From Hymenobacter sp. PAMC 26628 (GTDB lineage: Bacteria > Bacteroidota > Bacteroidia > Cytophagales > Hymenobacteraceae): a stretch of 64,000 bases of DNA. The translations under genes and the position numbers were made by a program. Positions 7,868 through 16,437 of this stretch are shown here, piece after piece. Each line of letters opens with the position of its first letter. Within the stretch, counting starts at the first letter, position 1. The notes below the pieces were generated by a model. It saw only the letters and a list, made by a program, of their open reading frames with translations. It searched no databases and was not told where the DNA came from. The stretch is taken from the NCBI RefSeq assembly GCF_001562275.1, contig NZ_CP014304.1, positions 4,216,001 through 4,280,000 of the forward strand. Direction: 5' to 3'.

Positions 7868-9213
7868 ATCTCAATCTCTCTTTCCTTGGGCAGTAACTGA
7901 ATGGTTGGCTCTTGTTCTTTCGTTCTTTCCGCTGCCTCCCGGCACTGCTCTAACAAGTTCCGGCCATTGGGGCGGAGCTCGTCACCCCGAAAGCGCGTCC
8001 CATCTTCTTTGTGCTGCACCGTCCACTCCTGGGGCCCCACTACTTTCAGGACGTACCCCGCCTGCTCTAGGCCTGGTTTTAGATCCGCCACCTCGCGGGT
8101 GGGTAACAGCAACTGCTTGGCCAGCAACGCCTCAATTTTGCGCTGGTGCCGCTCCCGAAGGCCCTTTGCCAAGGTTGCCAACCAGTCCGGCACCGACTGC
8201 CCCTGCACGTGCCGAATGACGGCCCGTTTGTGCAGCAGGATTTGCTGCTTGGCGAGCGCTTGCTGCTCACTGAACTGGGTGGTTTTGGCCGCCAGTTGCT
8301 CTTTTGCCTGGCGTAGCTGCTCCGTGAGGTGGGCGAGGCGGGGCGTCAGCCCGTCCCGCGCCAGGGCCAGCTGCTCCTGGCTGCGGGCCAACTGCTTTTC
8401 CAGCACGCGCGCCCGGTCGTGCGCCAGCGCGTTGGCCGAGGCCACGGTGGCCAGCTGGGCAATCTTCTCGTTGCTGGTGGTGGTCAGGTGGTGCACGTAG
8501 TGGTCGAGACGGAACTGCTCCCGGACGCGGTGGTTCTCGGGCTCCAGCCACGGGGGCATGGCCTGGAGCAGGTGGGGCCCCGTCGGTACCGGTGTGGCCA
8601 CCTCGGCCAGTTGCTGCTGGCTTGTCCGCTGGGCTCCGTAGTGCCGGCGCACATCTTCGTGCAGGGCCGTACTGTATTTGATGCCCCGCTCGAACCCGTG
8701 GGGCGCCATGGCCTGGGCGTAATCGGTTTGCAACTGGCGCAGGCTGGCCGGGCTGAATACGTCGCGGCTGGAGAGCCGGCCATCGGCCGTGACGGGCACC
8801 ACCACGGCGTGGATGTGGGGCGTCACCTCGTCCTGGTGCAGCGTGAAGCTGACTACGTTGGGGGCCCCGAACGTTGCCTGCAAAAAGGCCAGGTTGTCCG
8901 CCACCCAGGGGGTGCCCCGCACGTCCAGGGCCCGGCCCTCGGCGTCGCGTGCGAAGCCCTCGGGGCTGGCCGTGAGCACCACCTCCACTGCCCGCACGGC
9001 GTCGTGGCGCAGGCGCGGCAGGTGCAGCTCGGCGATGCGTTCGGTGGCCAAATGCCAGTAGTTGCGGTGGCCGTGGTTGAGGTATTCCTCGTTGAGCGCG
9101 GCCCAGTCCGGGTTGGCGTTGGGCGTGTCTTGTAGCCGGTAGTTGTGCTGGGTGGCGCTCGTGGCCGTGCCCAGGTTCGTGAGTTTGCTCAGGCGCAGGA
9201 TGGCGTAGGACAT
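7864..9213 (-). CDS. MobV (Mob/Pre) family relaxase
   Basis: 449 residues from the ATG at 9213 (MSYAILRLSKL), preferred over an upstream Met because family members start this way. The N-terminal motif has the family pattern TQHNYRLQDTPNANP. The metal-binding HUH-like motif HQDEVTPHIH is at residues 126-135. A long coiled-coil region (about 250-350) rich in Gln/Ala/Leu follows, then a charged C-terminus. Such proteins nick one strand at oriT and let a small element be mobilized by a helper conjugation system. No secretion genes accompany it. The nick site should lie upstream (9214-9391), but I could not place it. Confidence 0.9.
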   Translation of the reverse strand: MSYAILRLSKLTNLGTATSATQHNYRLQDTPNANPDWAALNEEYLNHGHRNYWHLATERIAELHLPRLRHDAVRAVEVVLTASPEGFARDAEGRALDVRGTPWVADNLAFLQATFGAPNVVSFTLHQDEVTPHIHAVVVPVTADGRLSSRDVFSPASLRQLQTDYAQAMAPHGFERGIKYSTALHEDVRRHYGAQRTSQQQLAEVATPVPTGPHLLQAMPPWLEPENHRVREQFRLDHYVHHLTTTSNEKIAQLATVASANALAHDRARVLEKQLARSQEQLALARDGLTPRLAHLTEQLRQAKEQLAAKTTQFSEQQALAKQQILLHKRAVIRHVQGQSVPDWLATLAKGLRERHQRKIEALLAKQLLLPTREVADLKPGLEQAGYVLKVVGPQEWTVQHKEDGTRFRGDELRPNGRNLLEQCREAAERTKEQEPTIQLLPKEREIEM

Positions 9214-9391
9214 GGCGGGCGGGGCGGCCCCAATGCGTAATGGGTTACGCATTGAGGCCCGTTAATTCCCCGATATGTACGTTGTAGTCCGGGTGGAAAT
9301 TGTTGTTTTTAAGCGATTCCTTGGCATTTAGCGCGCTTGTTCAGAGCAGCTTACCTGTAGAAATAGTGGGCGCCGTGTGTAGCTTGGGCCC

Positions 9392-10060
9392 ATGAAAACG
9401 CTGCTCCTCGGCTGCCTGCTCGTGCTGCCCGTCCTAGCTCACGCCCAACGCCCCCAGAACCCCCGACTCAAGCACGAGCTCGACAGCCTTTACGTCATCG
9501 ACCAGCTCTACCGCGAGGCCCTGGTCGATCCGAGCAAAAGCCGGCTCCGGGACTCCATCGCCCAGGCCCGGCACTTCCCCCCAGGCCGCGAATCCCAGGG
9601 CCTGATGAACCTGATGATGCAGACCGATTCGTCCAACGCCACCCGGGTGTACGCCCTGATCAACCGCTACGGCTACCCAGGCAAAACCCTGGTCGGCACC
9701 CCCACCAACGAGGCCGCCTTCTACGTTTTGCAGCACTCGGCCCGCATCGCCCAGTACCTACCCCTCGTCGAACGAGCAGCTCAGCAGGGAGAGTTGCCGT
9801 TTCGCCTGTACGCCATGATGCTCGACCGGCACCTGATGTACACGCAGCAACCCCAGGTGTACGGCACCCAGGGAATGACCTACACCGGGGGCAAGAGCTT
9901 CATTTGGCCTATAAAAGACCCTGCCCACGTCAACGCACGCCGCAAAAAGGCCGGCTTCGACCAGACCGTGGAAGCCAACGCCCAACGCCTGGGCATCGAG
10001 TACCAGCCGCTGACGCTAGATCAGGTTAAGCAACTGCCAGGCTACCAGATACCCAAGTAG
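9392..10060 (+). CDS. Secreted DUF6624-type protein
   Basis: 222 residues. A signal peptide (MKTLLLGCLLVLPVLAHAQ) directs it to the periplasm or outside. The mature part has the DUF6624 pattern: L..I...DQ near the start, YALINRYGYPGKTLVGTPTNEAAFYVLQHS (residues about 87-116), YLPLVERAAQQGELP, then MLDRHLMYTQQPQVYGTQG. This family is common in Bacteroidota; its function is unknown. The gene is divergent from the relaxase gene across a 178-bp gap and appears to be cargo. Confidence 0.7.
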   Translation: MKTLLLGCLLVLPVLAHAQRPQNPRLKHELDSLYVIDQLYREALVDPSKSRLRDSIAQARHFPPGRESQGLMNLMMQTDSSNATRVYALINRYGYPGKTLVGTPTNEAAFYVLQHSARIAQYLPLVERAAQQGELPFRLYAMMLDRHLMYTQQPQVYGTQGMTYTGGKSFIWPIKDPAHVNARRKKAGFDQTVEANAQRLGIEYQPLTLDQVKQLPGYQIPK

Positions 10061-10084
10061 TTCGAGTAGTGGTAATACAATCAC

Positions 10085-11146
10085 TTAGCGCTGTCGAGAC
10101 CGCACAACGTACCATTCTACCGCCCGTTTTTTAATCACTTGCTTAATGCTTACATGCCGTGCTACTTCCTTTAAATCTTCCCGCTCGTGCAGACGATGGA
10201 TGCACGCAGCAATTATAGCATCCTCGGAGTAAGTAACTAAGGCATTTTTTATTACAGAGCCATGTGCTGCGGCAAGGACAGCATTGACTACGTGCTTCAA
10301 CTGCACAACGTCTTCAGGCTGCGATGCCACATCCGTTATAACGGAATGAAGTATCTCTTTCCACGGCCTTGGATCAGATATTTCAAGTGCTATTTCAATT
10401 GGGAAGCGCCACCAGTGATAAACGTTGTATCCTGATTCCCACTTGTAGCTAGCTATTGCTTGAACGTATGAATCAGGCAAATCCAATTCGCCACGAGATA
10501 GTTGGCGCTGGATAGTACCTTCAGTACGGCCAGCAAAAGAGACATTGACGTCGCTTTCCAAACAGAAATACACGATTCCGGGTGGTAGCAACGCCTTTAA
10601 ACGGATGCTGGCAGCTAAAGGAGAGACGCCTGCTGTCTCGGAAATAACGCGGTGGAGTTGAGCTAAATCATAATACTGGGCAATTTGAGTCTTTACCCAT
10701 TGCTCTGGCATTAGTAGCTCCGACGCGAAACGGTTTGCCTCCTGCTCTGTCTGCGAATAGCGACCGAGATCTGTTAACGCAGAAGACACATATTCAGCAG
10801 GCAACTCATCCAATTCCTCGGGTGAGAAGTTTATGATGTCGGCTATCGTCCCGACGTGCCAGGGAATAATGATGTGGCCCAACTCATGCGCAAGCGTGAA
10901 TAGCCGCCGACGAGTCGACGTGTTGGTATTCACAATGACTCGCGGGCGTTTACCTGCTACCTTAAGGTCAAGGCACACGCCGTCGACATTCGCAATCGGA
11001 ATAGGCCGAAAAATGACGTCAGCGTATCGCTGAATCAAAGTGAGTACGTCAATCGGTGGTGTGAGACACTGCTTTTGCAAAAGCGTGCGCGCCATATTGA
11101 CTTCGGGGTACTCGCTTAGCTCAAAAGCCCCTCCTGTTTCAGCCAC
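10085..11146 (-). CDS. ImmA/IrrE family metallopeptidase
   Basis: 353 residues from a GTG at 11146 (an ATG at 11095 is the alternative). The zinc-peptidase motif HELGH is at residues 87-91, followed by IIIPWH, and the third ligand is probably Glu136 in SQTEQEANRFASELLMP. The longer N-terminus (ELSEYPEVNMARTLL) matches the usual lead-in of this family, so the GTG start is favoured. ImmA-type enzymes cleave a repressor or antitoxin; IrrE cleaves DdrO. The C-terminal half (about 175-353) is helical and not recognised. It is the third gene of a leftward operon with a colicin E3-like ribonuclease and a small protein whose coding region overlaps its start by 31 bp. Confidence 0.85.
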   Translation of the reverse strand: MAETGGAFELSEYPEVNMARTLLQKQCLTPPIDVLTLIQRYADVIFRPIPIANVDGVCLDLKVAGKRPRVIVNTNTSTRRRLFTLAHELGHIIIPWHVGTIADIINFSPEELDELPAEYVSSALTDLGRYSQTEQEANRFASELLMPEQWVKTQIAQYYDLAQLHRVISETAGVSPLAASIRLKALLPPGIVYFCLESDVNVSFAGRTEGTIQRQLSRGELDLPDSYVQAIASYKWESGYNVYHWWRFPIEIALEISDPRPWKEILHSVITDVASQPEDVVQLKHVVNAVLAAAHGSVIKNALVTYSEDAIIAACIHRLHEREDLKEVARHVSIKQVIKKRAVEWYVVRSRQR

Positions 11147-11454
11147 TGCATCAATTGCAATATTTTTTCACCGCCCTGGGAACGGGCGGCCAGTGCATAC
11201 GAATAGTCTTGTTCGGCAATCTGCTTAAAAGGAACCTGCTCACGATGGGCTTTTACAATGAAAGCTAACGCACTATCATCGAGTAGGTAAGCATTGTATT
11301 CTTGGCGCGTCATACCCAGAAATTCATGAAGAGTCTGCCCCGTGTCACCTTCGTGCCACCGGTCAATGTAATCATCTGCGTCCTCAAGCAGTGCAACCCC
11401 GCGGATGCAATCGCTGATGAAGCTAGATGGTGATTGTGCGACCTTCAACTGCAT
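11116..11454 (-). CDS. Small protein between RNase toxin and metallopeptidase (antitoxin candidate)
   Basis: 112 residues, acidic in the first half. Its 5' end overlaps the upstream ribonuclease gene by 32 bp and its 3' end overlaps the peptidase gene by 31 bp, so the three are tightly coupled. The segment TLHEFLGMTRQEYNAYL resembles a short motif often seen in small proteins beside ImmA/IrrE peptidases (LHEYLGLTWEEY-like, from memory). It does not look like the Im3 immunity protein of colicin E3. The likeliest role is antitoxin or peptidase substrate; that is inference from position. Confidence 0.6.
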   Translation of the reverse strand: MQLKVAQSPSSFISDCIRGVALLEDADDYIDRWHEGDTGQTLHEFLGMTRQEYNAYLLDDSALAFIVKAHREQVPFKQIAEQDYSYALAARSQGGEKILQLMQWLKQEGLLS

Positions 11455-11656
11455 CTTTTATAAAATTTCCGTAAGCGTCGAGCACGCCCATGTGTTTACC
11501 ACGTCGGTTGTAAACTTCAATTTCTCCATGTAGAGCATCCCACTCAAAATACCTTTTGCCGTCGAGCGAACGCCACCTTCTTTTATTGTTGAATGCTCCA
11601 AGGGATTCACAACTCAAAAACAGGTAGGAATCCGCAGGAATTGGTTTGCCCGCCAC
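11423..11656 (-). CDS. Stand-alone colicin E3-type ribonuclease domain (toxin candidate)
   Basis: 77 residues from a GTG start. From residue 25 to the end it follows the cytotoxic domain of colicin E3: KRRW, then DGKRYFEWDALHGEIEVY, then GKHMGVLDAYGNFIKD, then EGRTI. The colicin E3 catalytic residues Asp510, His513, Glu517 and Arg545 line up with Asp40, His43, Glu47 and Arg73. Colicin E3 cuts 16S rRNA in the decoding site. Here there is no translocation or receptor domain and no signal peptide, so the protein should act inside its own cell, as a toxin of a toxin-antitoxin type module. First gene of a three-gene operon. Confidence 0.75.
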   Translation of the reverse strand: MAGKPIPADSYLFLSCESLGAFNNKRRWRSLDGKRYFEWDALHGEIEVYNRRGKHMGVLDAYGNFIKDAVEGRTITI

Positions 11657-11762
11657 AAAATTAAGCTACGTTTAGTACTTTCAGGTAACACGTAAAGTAC
11701 GGATTTACAGCAAAGTTAGTTTGAATCACGTGTAATAGTCGGTTTGCAATTCTTCTTTCGCC

Positions 11763-12017
11763 ATGAAAGCCTTACTGTTTCTTGCTGCCCCCCTAGCCTT
11801 GACCACCTTGTCACTGCCGGCGCATGCGCAAAGTAAGCCCCCTACTACTACGCCCAGCCAGGCCCTAGCCAGCCGAACCAAGACAACTAATCGTCGCACA
11901 GCTGCCTACACAGGACCAAAAGTGGTTCGCAACGGCGAGGAGCTTGGGCGGCGGATGATACAGAAAAGTAAGCCTGCCGATATGATCCAGACGAAGTCCG
12001 ACCCGGTCAGAAAGTAG
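11763..12017 (+). CDS. Small secreted protein, unknown
   Basis: 84 residues. Residues 1-22 are a clear signal peptide (ALLFLAAPLALTTLSLPAHAQ). The remainder is short, basic and Thr/Lys/Arg-rich with no recognised domain. It is divergent from the ribonuclease operon and convergent with the beta-propeller gene. Confidence 0.5.
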   Translation: MKALLFLAAPLALTTLSLPAHAQSKPPTTTPSQALASRTKTTNRRTAAYTGPKVVRNGEELGRRMIQKSKPADMIQTKSDPVRK

Positions 12018-12074
12018 TACGCTGTCGTTAAGAGCAGTACCATCACTGCAACTCCCAATGAACCCCACAGGGGT

Positions 12075-13751
12075 CTATTCCACGATAAATTTGGCAGCCC
12101 ACAGTTGCCCATTGGGCGCCGTTGCTTGCACCTGATAGAGGCCGGGGGCTACGCCAGCCAACGGGAAGGAAGCCGCCGCGGGGCCGGTGCGCACGGTTCG
12201 CCCCAACGCGTCGCGCACAGCCAACCGGGTGCCCGCGGGCAAGACGGGGAGCCCCAACGCGCCTGTGGTGGCCACCGGGTTGGGGTACAGCGCCAACGGC
12301 CCGGCGGCGTGGGCGGCGCGGGAAGCCAACGGCGTGCTGGCCAGCTGCGCCACAAACCCGTCCGCCGCCGCGGCCCCGCCTTGGCTCGTCAGGGCGAGGT
12401 TTCCCAATTGCGCCGTGCCGGTGAACGTGCCCCCGACGGCCAAGCGGCCGGGGCTGGTGAACCGCAAGAGAAAAGCGGACTCGTTGTTCGGCCCGGTCGA
12501 TTGCTGCACCCACCCCACGGCGCCCTGGGCCGAGACACTGGCCACCACGGCGTCGTTACCGCCCGTGCTGGCGAAGGACCGGTCGCCCAACGTGCCCGTG
12601 CCGTCGAAGTAGCCGGCCACGTACCACGTGCCCTGGGGATCGGCGGCGACGCCGCTCAGCTGGGCCGCGCCCGGGCTGGTGAAGGCCCGGCCCCACTGCA
12701 CCGCCCCGGTCGCCGCGTCCAGCACCACCAAGGCCCCGCTTTGCGTCCCCGGTCCGGCCAGCACCTGCGCGCCAAACGTGGCGGTGCCGGGAAATTGGCA
12801 GACCAAACCCAAGCGGCCCGTGCCGTCGAGTGCGGCGTCTAGCACCCGGTCGAACCCCGGGCCGCCGCCTTGCTGCGCCCACTGCGCGGCGCCTTGGCCG
12901 TCGTACTTAACGACCGCCTCGTCAAAATCGCCGGCGCCGGGGGGCAGCGTGACCGAACCAAAGGCCCCGTTGGGTCCCGCGTTGGCGTAAAAAACCAGGT
13001 ACGCGTCCCCGTCCGCGCTGACCACCAACTTTTGATTATAGAAGGCGAGCCCGTTGCTGTTGGGCACGCGGCCGCCCTGCCGGGCCCACACCGCGGCCCC
13101 CTGCGGGTCCAGTTTCACCAAGTAGCGGTCAAAGGAGATCGACGGCACGGCCAGCGTGAGGGCGCCAAAGGTGGCAGTGCCGGTAAGCACACCGGTCAGG
13201 TACAGGTTGCCGGCCGCGTCCACGCCCAGGTCTGCCCCGACGGCCCCCGATCCGGGGTTGGGCTGGCGCAGCCACTGCGGCTGCCCCTGCGCGTCGAGGC
13301 GGGCGAGCAGCGTGGCCGTGTTGCCGCTGCCCGTGGCGGTCAGCGCTGAAGCGCCGAGGCGCACCGTGTTGGGTTGGCCCACGAGGTTGGACGTGCCCAG
13401 CAGGTAAACGCCCCCCGCCTGGTCGGCCACCAGGCGCGCGATGCGCTCGGTTCCCGGCCCCGCGAGTTGGCAGGTCCACCGCAGGGCCCCGTCCGGGCCG
13501 TACTTCGCCACGAAGCTGTCCGTCCCGCCCTGGCTCGTCAGCACCGCGCCCGCGCCGAGGGTAAGCGGCGCCGTGAACGTGCCGCTCACGTAGGTGTTGC
13601 CGGCCGCGTCCGCGGCCAGCGCCTGGGGTAAAACCGCAGGGACGCTAGCGAGCGAATTGGCCCACGTCCAACGGGGCGCCACGGCTTGCGCATGGGCCGC
13701 GCACCCAACGAGTGCCAAAAGGCAGGAGTAAAGCGTAGTAGGTGTTTTCAT
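12075..13751 (-). CDS. Secreted beta-propeller protein with T9SS C-terminal domain
   Basis: 558 residues from the ATG at 13751. A signal peptide ends in AHAQ. The body carries several SBBP-like repeats of the type DAAGNTYVSGTFTAPLTLG, DSFVAKYGPDGALRWTCQLAG, each about 50-60 residues, which should form a propeller. The last ~75 residues (ALYPNPVATTGALGLPVLPAG to the end) are a type A sorting domain recognised by the type IX secretion system, so the protein is sent to the surface or medium. Function is unknown; it is element cargo and very GC-rich. Confidence 0.8.
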   Translation of the reverse strand: MKTPTTLYSCLLALVGCAAHAQAVAPRWTWANSLASVPAVLPQALAADAAGNTYVSGTFTAPLTLGAGAVLTSQGGTDSFVAKYGPDGALRWTCQLAGPGTERIARLVADQAGGVYLLGTSNLVGQPNTVRLGASALTATGSGNTATLLARLDAQGQPQWLRQPNPGSGAVGADLGVDAAGNLYLTGVLTGTATFGALTLAVPSISFDRYLVKLDPQGAAVWARQGGRVPNSNGLAFYNQKLVVSADGDAYLVFYANAGPNGAFGSVTLPPGAGDFDEAVVKYDGQGAAQWAQQGGGPGFDRVLDAALDGTGRLGLVCQFPGTATFGAQVLAGPGTQSGALVVLDAATGAVQWGRAFTSPGAAQLSGVAADPQGTWYVAGYFDGTGTLGDRSFASTGGNDAVVASVSAQGAVGWVQQSTGPNNESAFLLRFTSPGRLAVGGTFTGTAQLGNLALTSQGGAAAADGFVAQLASTPLASRAAHAAGPLALYPNPVATTGALGLPVLPAGTRLAVRDALGRTVRTGPAAASFPLAGVAPGLYQVQATAPNGQLWAAKFIVE

Positions 13752-13883
13752 AAGCAGGCGAAGAGAAAAGGTGCAGCTAAAGTAGGTGCCGAAGCCTTTC
13801 CAATACGGCACAGCAGATTATTTACTCAACTCCCGTTCTCCGGTTTAAGCGCGTTAGTTGCCGCGAATCACCGGTCATGCTGA

Positions 13884-14127
13884 TCATAACCCGTCCGGCA
13901 GCCGCACCGACGCGGCGTAGTCCTCCAGCGGCACGGGTGAAGCTGCGCAGCCGCACCAGCTCGTGGCGGTGCGTGTCGTAGTAGAGCTCGACGAAGAACC
14001 CGCCCGGCAAGTGGTACAGGTTCACGCCGTCCTCTTCCTCCCAGCGCCGGGCCAGGTAAGTACCGGTGTCGAAAACGGCCACCAGCTGGCGTTCGTAGGG
14101 CAGCTGGTTGAATTCGTAGAGCGTCAT
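13884..14127 (-). pseudogene. Small Hymenobacter-type protein with probable frameshift near its end
   Basis: The frame from 14127 reads MTLYEFNQLPYERQLVAVF.. then YHLPGGFFVELYYDTHRHELVRLRSF, a small protein type common in Hymenobacter. After TTC ACC (about 13931-13938) the frame continues into an unlikely basic tail to 13822. In the neighbouring frame the DNA reads PLEDYAASVRLPDGL followed by stop at 13884, the sort of ending expected for the family. One extra base near 13935 would explain it. Either the gene is broken or the tail is alternative; a sequencing error cannot be excluded. Confidence 0.5.
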
Positions 14128-14167
14128 ACCGGCCCAAATTACCGCGCCCGCGCTTTATTTTGGGCCC

Positions 14168-14827
14168 ATGGAAGAGCCGCCCGTCCGCAAGCCGACCCAA
14201 GCCGAGCGCTACAAAGCTCTGCGCGCGCAGGCCCGTGCCGGCGACGCGGTGGCCCAGGCGCAAGTGGACGCGATCAACGCCGGCAACCGCGCTTCCGCCG
14301 CCAAAGCCCAAGCGGAAGGCCGTAAGTACCGATACCCCGCACAAAAGGCCGCTTATCGGGCTCGCGCGAAAGCCGCTTGGCTATTGGCTCTAACCCCGGC
14401 GGAAGCGGAGGACGCCCGTCAACGCCGGGCTCGCTTGGCGGCCGCGAAACTAAAGCGCGAAGCCGCTGCGGCCGCCCCGCCTAAGCCCGTGCTCTCGGCC
14501 GCCGAGCGGGCGGTACAGGCCGTCGCGCTGAACCTGGCCCGGAACCGCGCGGCCTACCAGGCCCGCAAGCAACGCATGGCCGCCGGCGACCCGGTAGCGC
14601 AGGCCCGGTACGAACAACGCCTAGCCCAGAATCGTCAGCGGATCGCGGCCAAAGCGGTGAAGCTGACACCCGAGCAACGCAGTGACATTGCGCGGCAAGG
14701 GGCGCTTAAACGGTGGAGTGACCGCATAGTACCTACCGTCACCAAGCTCACGCCCGAGCAACGCAGCGAACGCGCTCGGCAGGGGGCGCTGAAGCGGTGG
14801 GGCAACCGCGCGGCCCCTAGCGAATGA
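14168..14827 (+). CDS. Basic, internally repeated protein, possibly nucleic-acid binding
   Basis: 219 residues, very rich in Ala, Arg and Lys and helical throughout. Two internal duplications are visible: Y.A...R..AGD.VAQA near residues 16-30 and again near 136-150, and a C-terminal pair KLTPEQRSDIARQGALKRW / KLTPEQRSERARQGALKRW. The latter resembles short basic helix motifs found in DNA-binding phage and plasmid proteins. No enzyme motif. Its last 11 bp overlap a convergent small gene. Nucleic-acid binding is inference from charge and repeat. Confidence 0.5.
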   Translation: MEEPPVRKPTQAERYKALRAQARAGDAVAQAQVDAINAGNRASAAKAQAEGRKYRYPAQKAAYRARAKAAWLLALTPAEAEDARQRRARLAAAKLKREAAAAAPPKPVLSAAERAVQAVALNLARNRAAYQARKQRMAAGDPVAQARYEQRLAQNRQRIAAKAVKLTPEQRSDIARQGALKRWSDRIVPTVTKLTPEQRSERARQGALKRWGNRAAPSE

Positions 14828-15011
14828 GGACCGTGAAATCCAGGCCGTACCGGCTGGCGGTGTAGGCCAGCACGCGTCGACGCAAGTCGGCTACGGCCTC
14901 CGCTTCGTCGGCCCCGTGGCCGTAGTTGACCGAGGCCGGTAAGTCTACATCCGTCGTGGACGCTTCGACCGATTGGGGCTGGCCCTTGCCGTCGTTGTAC
15001 ATCTTGACCAT
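14817..15011 (-). CDS. Small hypothetical protein
   Basis: 64 residues (MVKMYNDGKGQPQSVEASTT..). Shows a strand-helix-strand pattern (DEAEAVADLRRRVLAYTASRYG) like small HicB-type or DUF-like domains but with no decisive motif. It overlaps the 3' end of the convergent basic protein gene by 11 bp. Weakly supported. Confidence 0.35.
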   Translation of the reverse strand: MVKMYNDGKGQPQSVEASTTDVDLPASVNYGHGADEAEAVADLRRRVLAYTASRYGLDFTVLIR

Positions 15012-15107
15012 GCCCGTACCTACGCAGAAAAAAAATCCAGTTGAGGCCGGGGTATTTTCGTGCGAAGCCTGCGCTACTTTCGCCGCCGTGTTCCTAACCC
15101 CCTTTCC

Positions 15108-15236
15108 TCATTTTTTGCGAAAGTTTTTAACGATTAGCAAGCGAATTACTAAAAATAAGACCCCGGCTATCACTGCTGAGAGCACCAATTGAAAGAAAGG
15201 CAGTAACCAATAGTTTAAGTCAAAAAGCAACCGCAT
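15108..15236 (-). CDS. Very small single-pass membrane protein
   Basis: 42 residues if started at the ATG at 15236: a hydrophobic helix (LPFFQLVLSAVIAGVLFLVI) followed by a basic tail (RLLIVKNFRKK), the usual look of a small inner-membrane peptide. The frame extends upstream to 15383 but that part is not coding-like and runs into the palindrome at 15345-15403. No family recognised. Confidence 0.35.
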   Translation of the reverse strand: MRLLFDLNYWLLPFFQLVLSAVIAGVLFLVIRLLIVKNFRKK

Positions 15237-15344
15237 GTGGAGGGGGCTGAAGGCAAAAATAGTAAGGGAATTTTGGTAAGATGCCACCCCGCACGAGTGG
15301 CCAACCACGCGGTGCTTAGCCAACGGGCGTTGCCAGCAAAAATA

Positions 15345-15403
15345 CCCGGGAGTGGGGCCGGCCATTGAACGTTGTATGTTCAATGGCCGGCCCCACTCCC
15401 GGG
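15345..15403. terminator. Perfect 26-bp inverted repeat
   Basis: Arms 15345-15370 and 15378-15403 are perfect reverse complements around a 7-base loop (GTTGTAT). The arms include GGCCGGCC. It lies just after the stop of the leftward lipoprotein gene (15431) and fits a strong transcription stop. Confidence 0.65.
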
Positions 15404-15430
15404 GACAAGCAGGTCAGCCGCTCGTGACGT

Positions 15431-16129
15431 TTACGGCTTTACGTATAGCTTGTATGTATCCGTCGCTGGGTAGTATGTGCCGTTTAGCGTAATTGGAGCC
15501 AGGTTCTGTACCGTACCCGTCTGGGGCGAGGTGGTTGAGAATTGCCCAGAAATTGAGAAGTTGTACATGTCGTGCGCCGAAATGTATTTCCCGATGCCGT
15601 CGCCAAAGGGGGCAAAGGACGTGCCCAACGCAAACCCGTAGCTGGTGATCGACAATTTTTCGACCGTGTGCGTGGCCTCGGTAAACTCGATTTTCACAGC
15701 AATGGTGGTAGTGGCGTTGTACTTGACCGTCATCATCTTGGAATGATCGCCGACGGTCAACGGCGCATCTTCTGCATAAGGAAGGCCATCGGGACCTGTC
15801 CCGGTGCCCGTCCCGGTGCCTGTCCCGCCGCCGCCGCCGCCGCCAGCTCCCCCATCGCCGCCGGTGCCGCCGCCGCCGGTACCGCCTGGGGTGATGGTAA
15901 CGCCTCCGGGAAATGTAGGCTCGGGGGTGCCAACAACGACAACAGGGGGTAGATCAACAATTAATTGATTGGTTTTTAGCTGGTTCGGGTTTTGTGAAAC
16001 AGCTGGCGCGACCGGTGCTGGTGCTTCGGGCAGGACAGAACAGGCACTTAAAGCCAGGCCCAAGGTGGCGGCAAACAACGACCGAAGGCGCCAAGGGTTG
16101 TGGGTGGAAAAGAGGGGTAGAAAGCGCAT
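15431..16129 (-). CDS. Lipoprotein with Gly-rich linker
   Basis: 232 residues. A signal segment ends in a lipobox LALSAC (Cys about residue 30). Residues about 75-115 are a low-complexity linker of Gly, Thr and Asp (GGTGGGGTGGDGGAGGGG-type), followed by a globular C-terminal part rich in Thr, Ser and aromatic residues with strand-like periodicity. No recognised domain. Probably an outer-membrane-anchored lipoprotein; cargo of the element. Confidence 0.55.
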   Translation of the reverse strand: MRFLPLFSTHNPWRLRSLFAATLGLALSACSVLPEAPAPVAPAVSQNPNQLKTNQLIVDLPPVVVVGTPEPTFPGGVTITPGGTGGGGTGGDGGAGGGGGGGTGTGTGTGTGPDGLPYAEDAPLTVGDHSKMMTVKYNATTTIAVKIEFTEATHTVEKLSITSYGFALGTSFAPFGDGIGKYISAHDMYNFSISGQFSTTSPQTGTVQNLAPITLNGTYYPATDTYKLYVKP

Positions 16130-16437
16130 AAACGGAGAAATGGGGGTAGGAAAGAGGAATGTGGAAAAGAGGAGGTTTTAATGTGCTACAAATGAATTGC
16201 TAAAAGGAGCCAATAAAAAGGACACTTTCCAGAGCGATGTGACATCATATATTTGGGCATCTGCTTATTAGGCTTTACCCGTTACCGCGTTACTTCTCGC
16301 GTTAGAACTTCGACAGCCAGCGCAGTAACTACTGCCCGGCTTGGTGTTTAGCCATTGTCTGGTGATTGGGCATTTTTTCCATACTCTCGGAAAGGCGCCC
16401 GTCTGTGACATGTGCGCCTGCCCCAAGGGCCACCCTT
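16130..16437. other. Intergenic, no gene seen
   Basis: 308 bp between the divergent lipoprotein and nuclease genes, AT-richer than either. It should hold both promoters; I could not assign a confident -7/-33 pair. Confidence 0.4.

Noticed and set aside
14817..14827. 11-bp overlap of convergent genes as evidence of a broken gene
   Set aside because: Short convergent overlaps are common, and both reading frames end normally.
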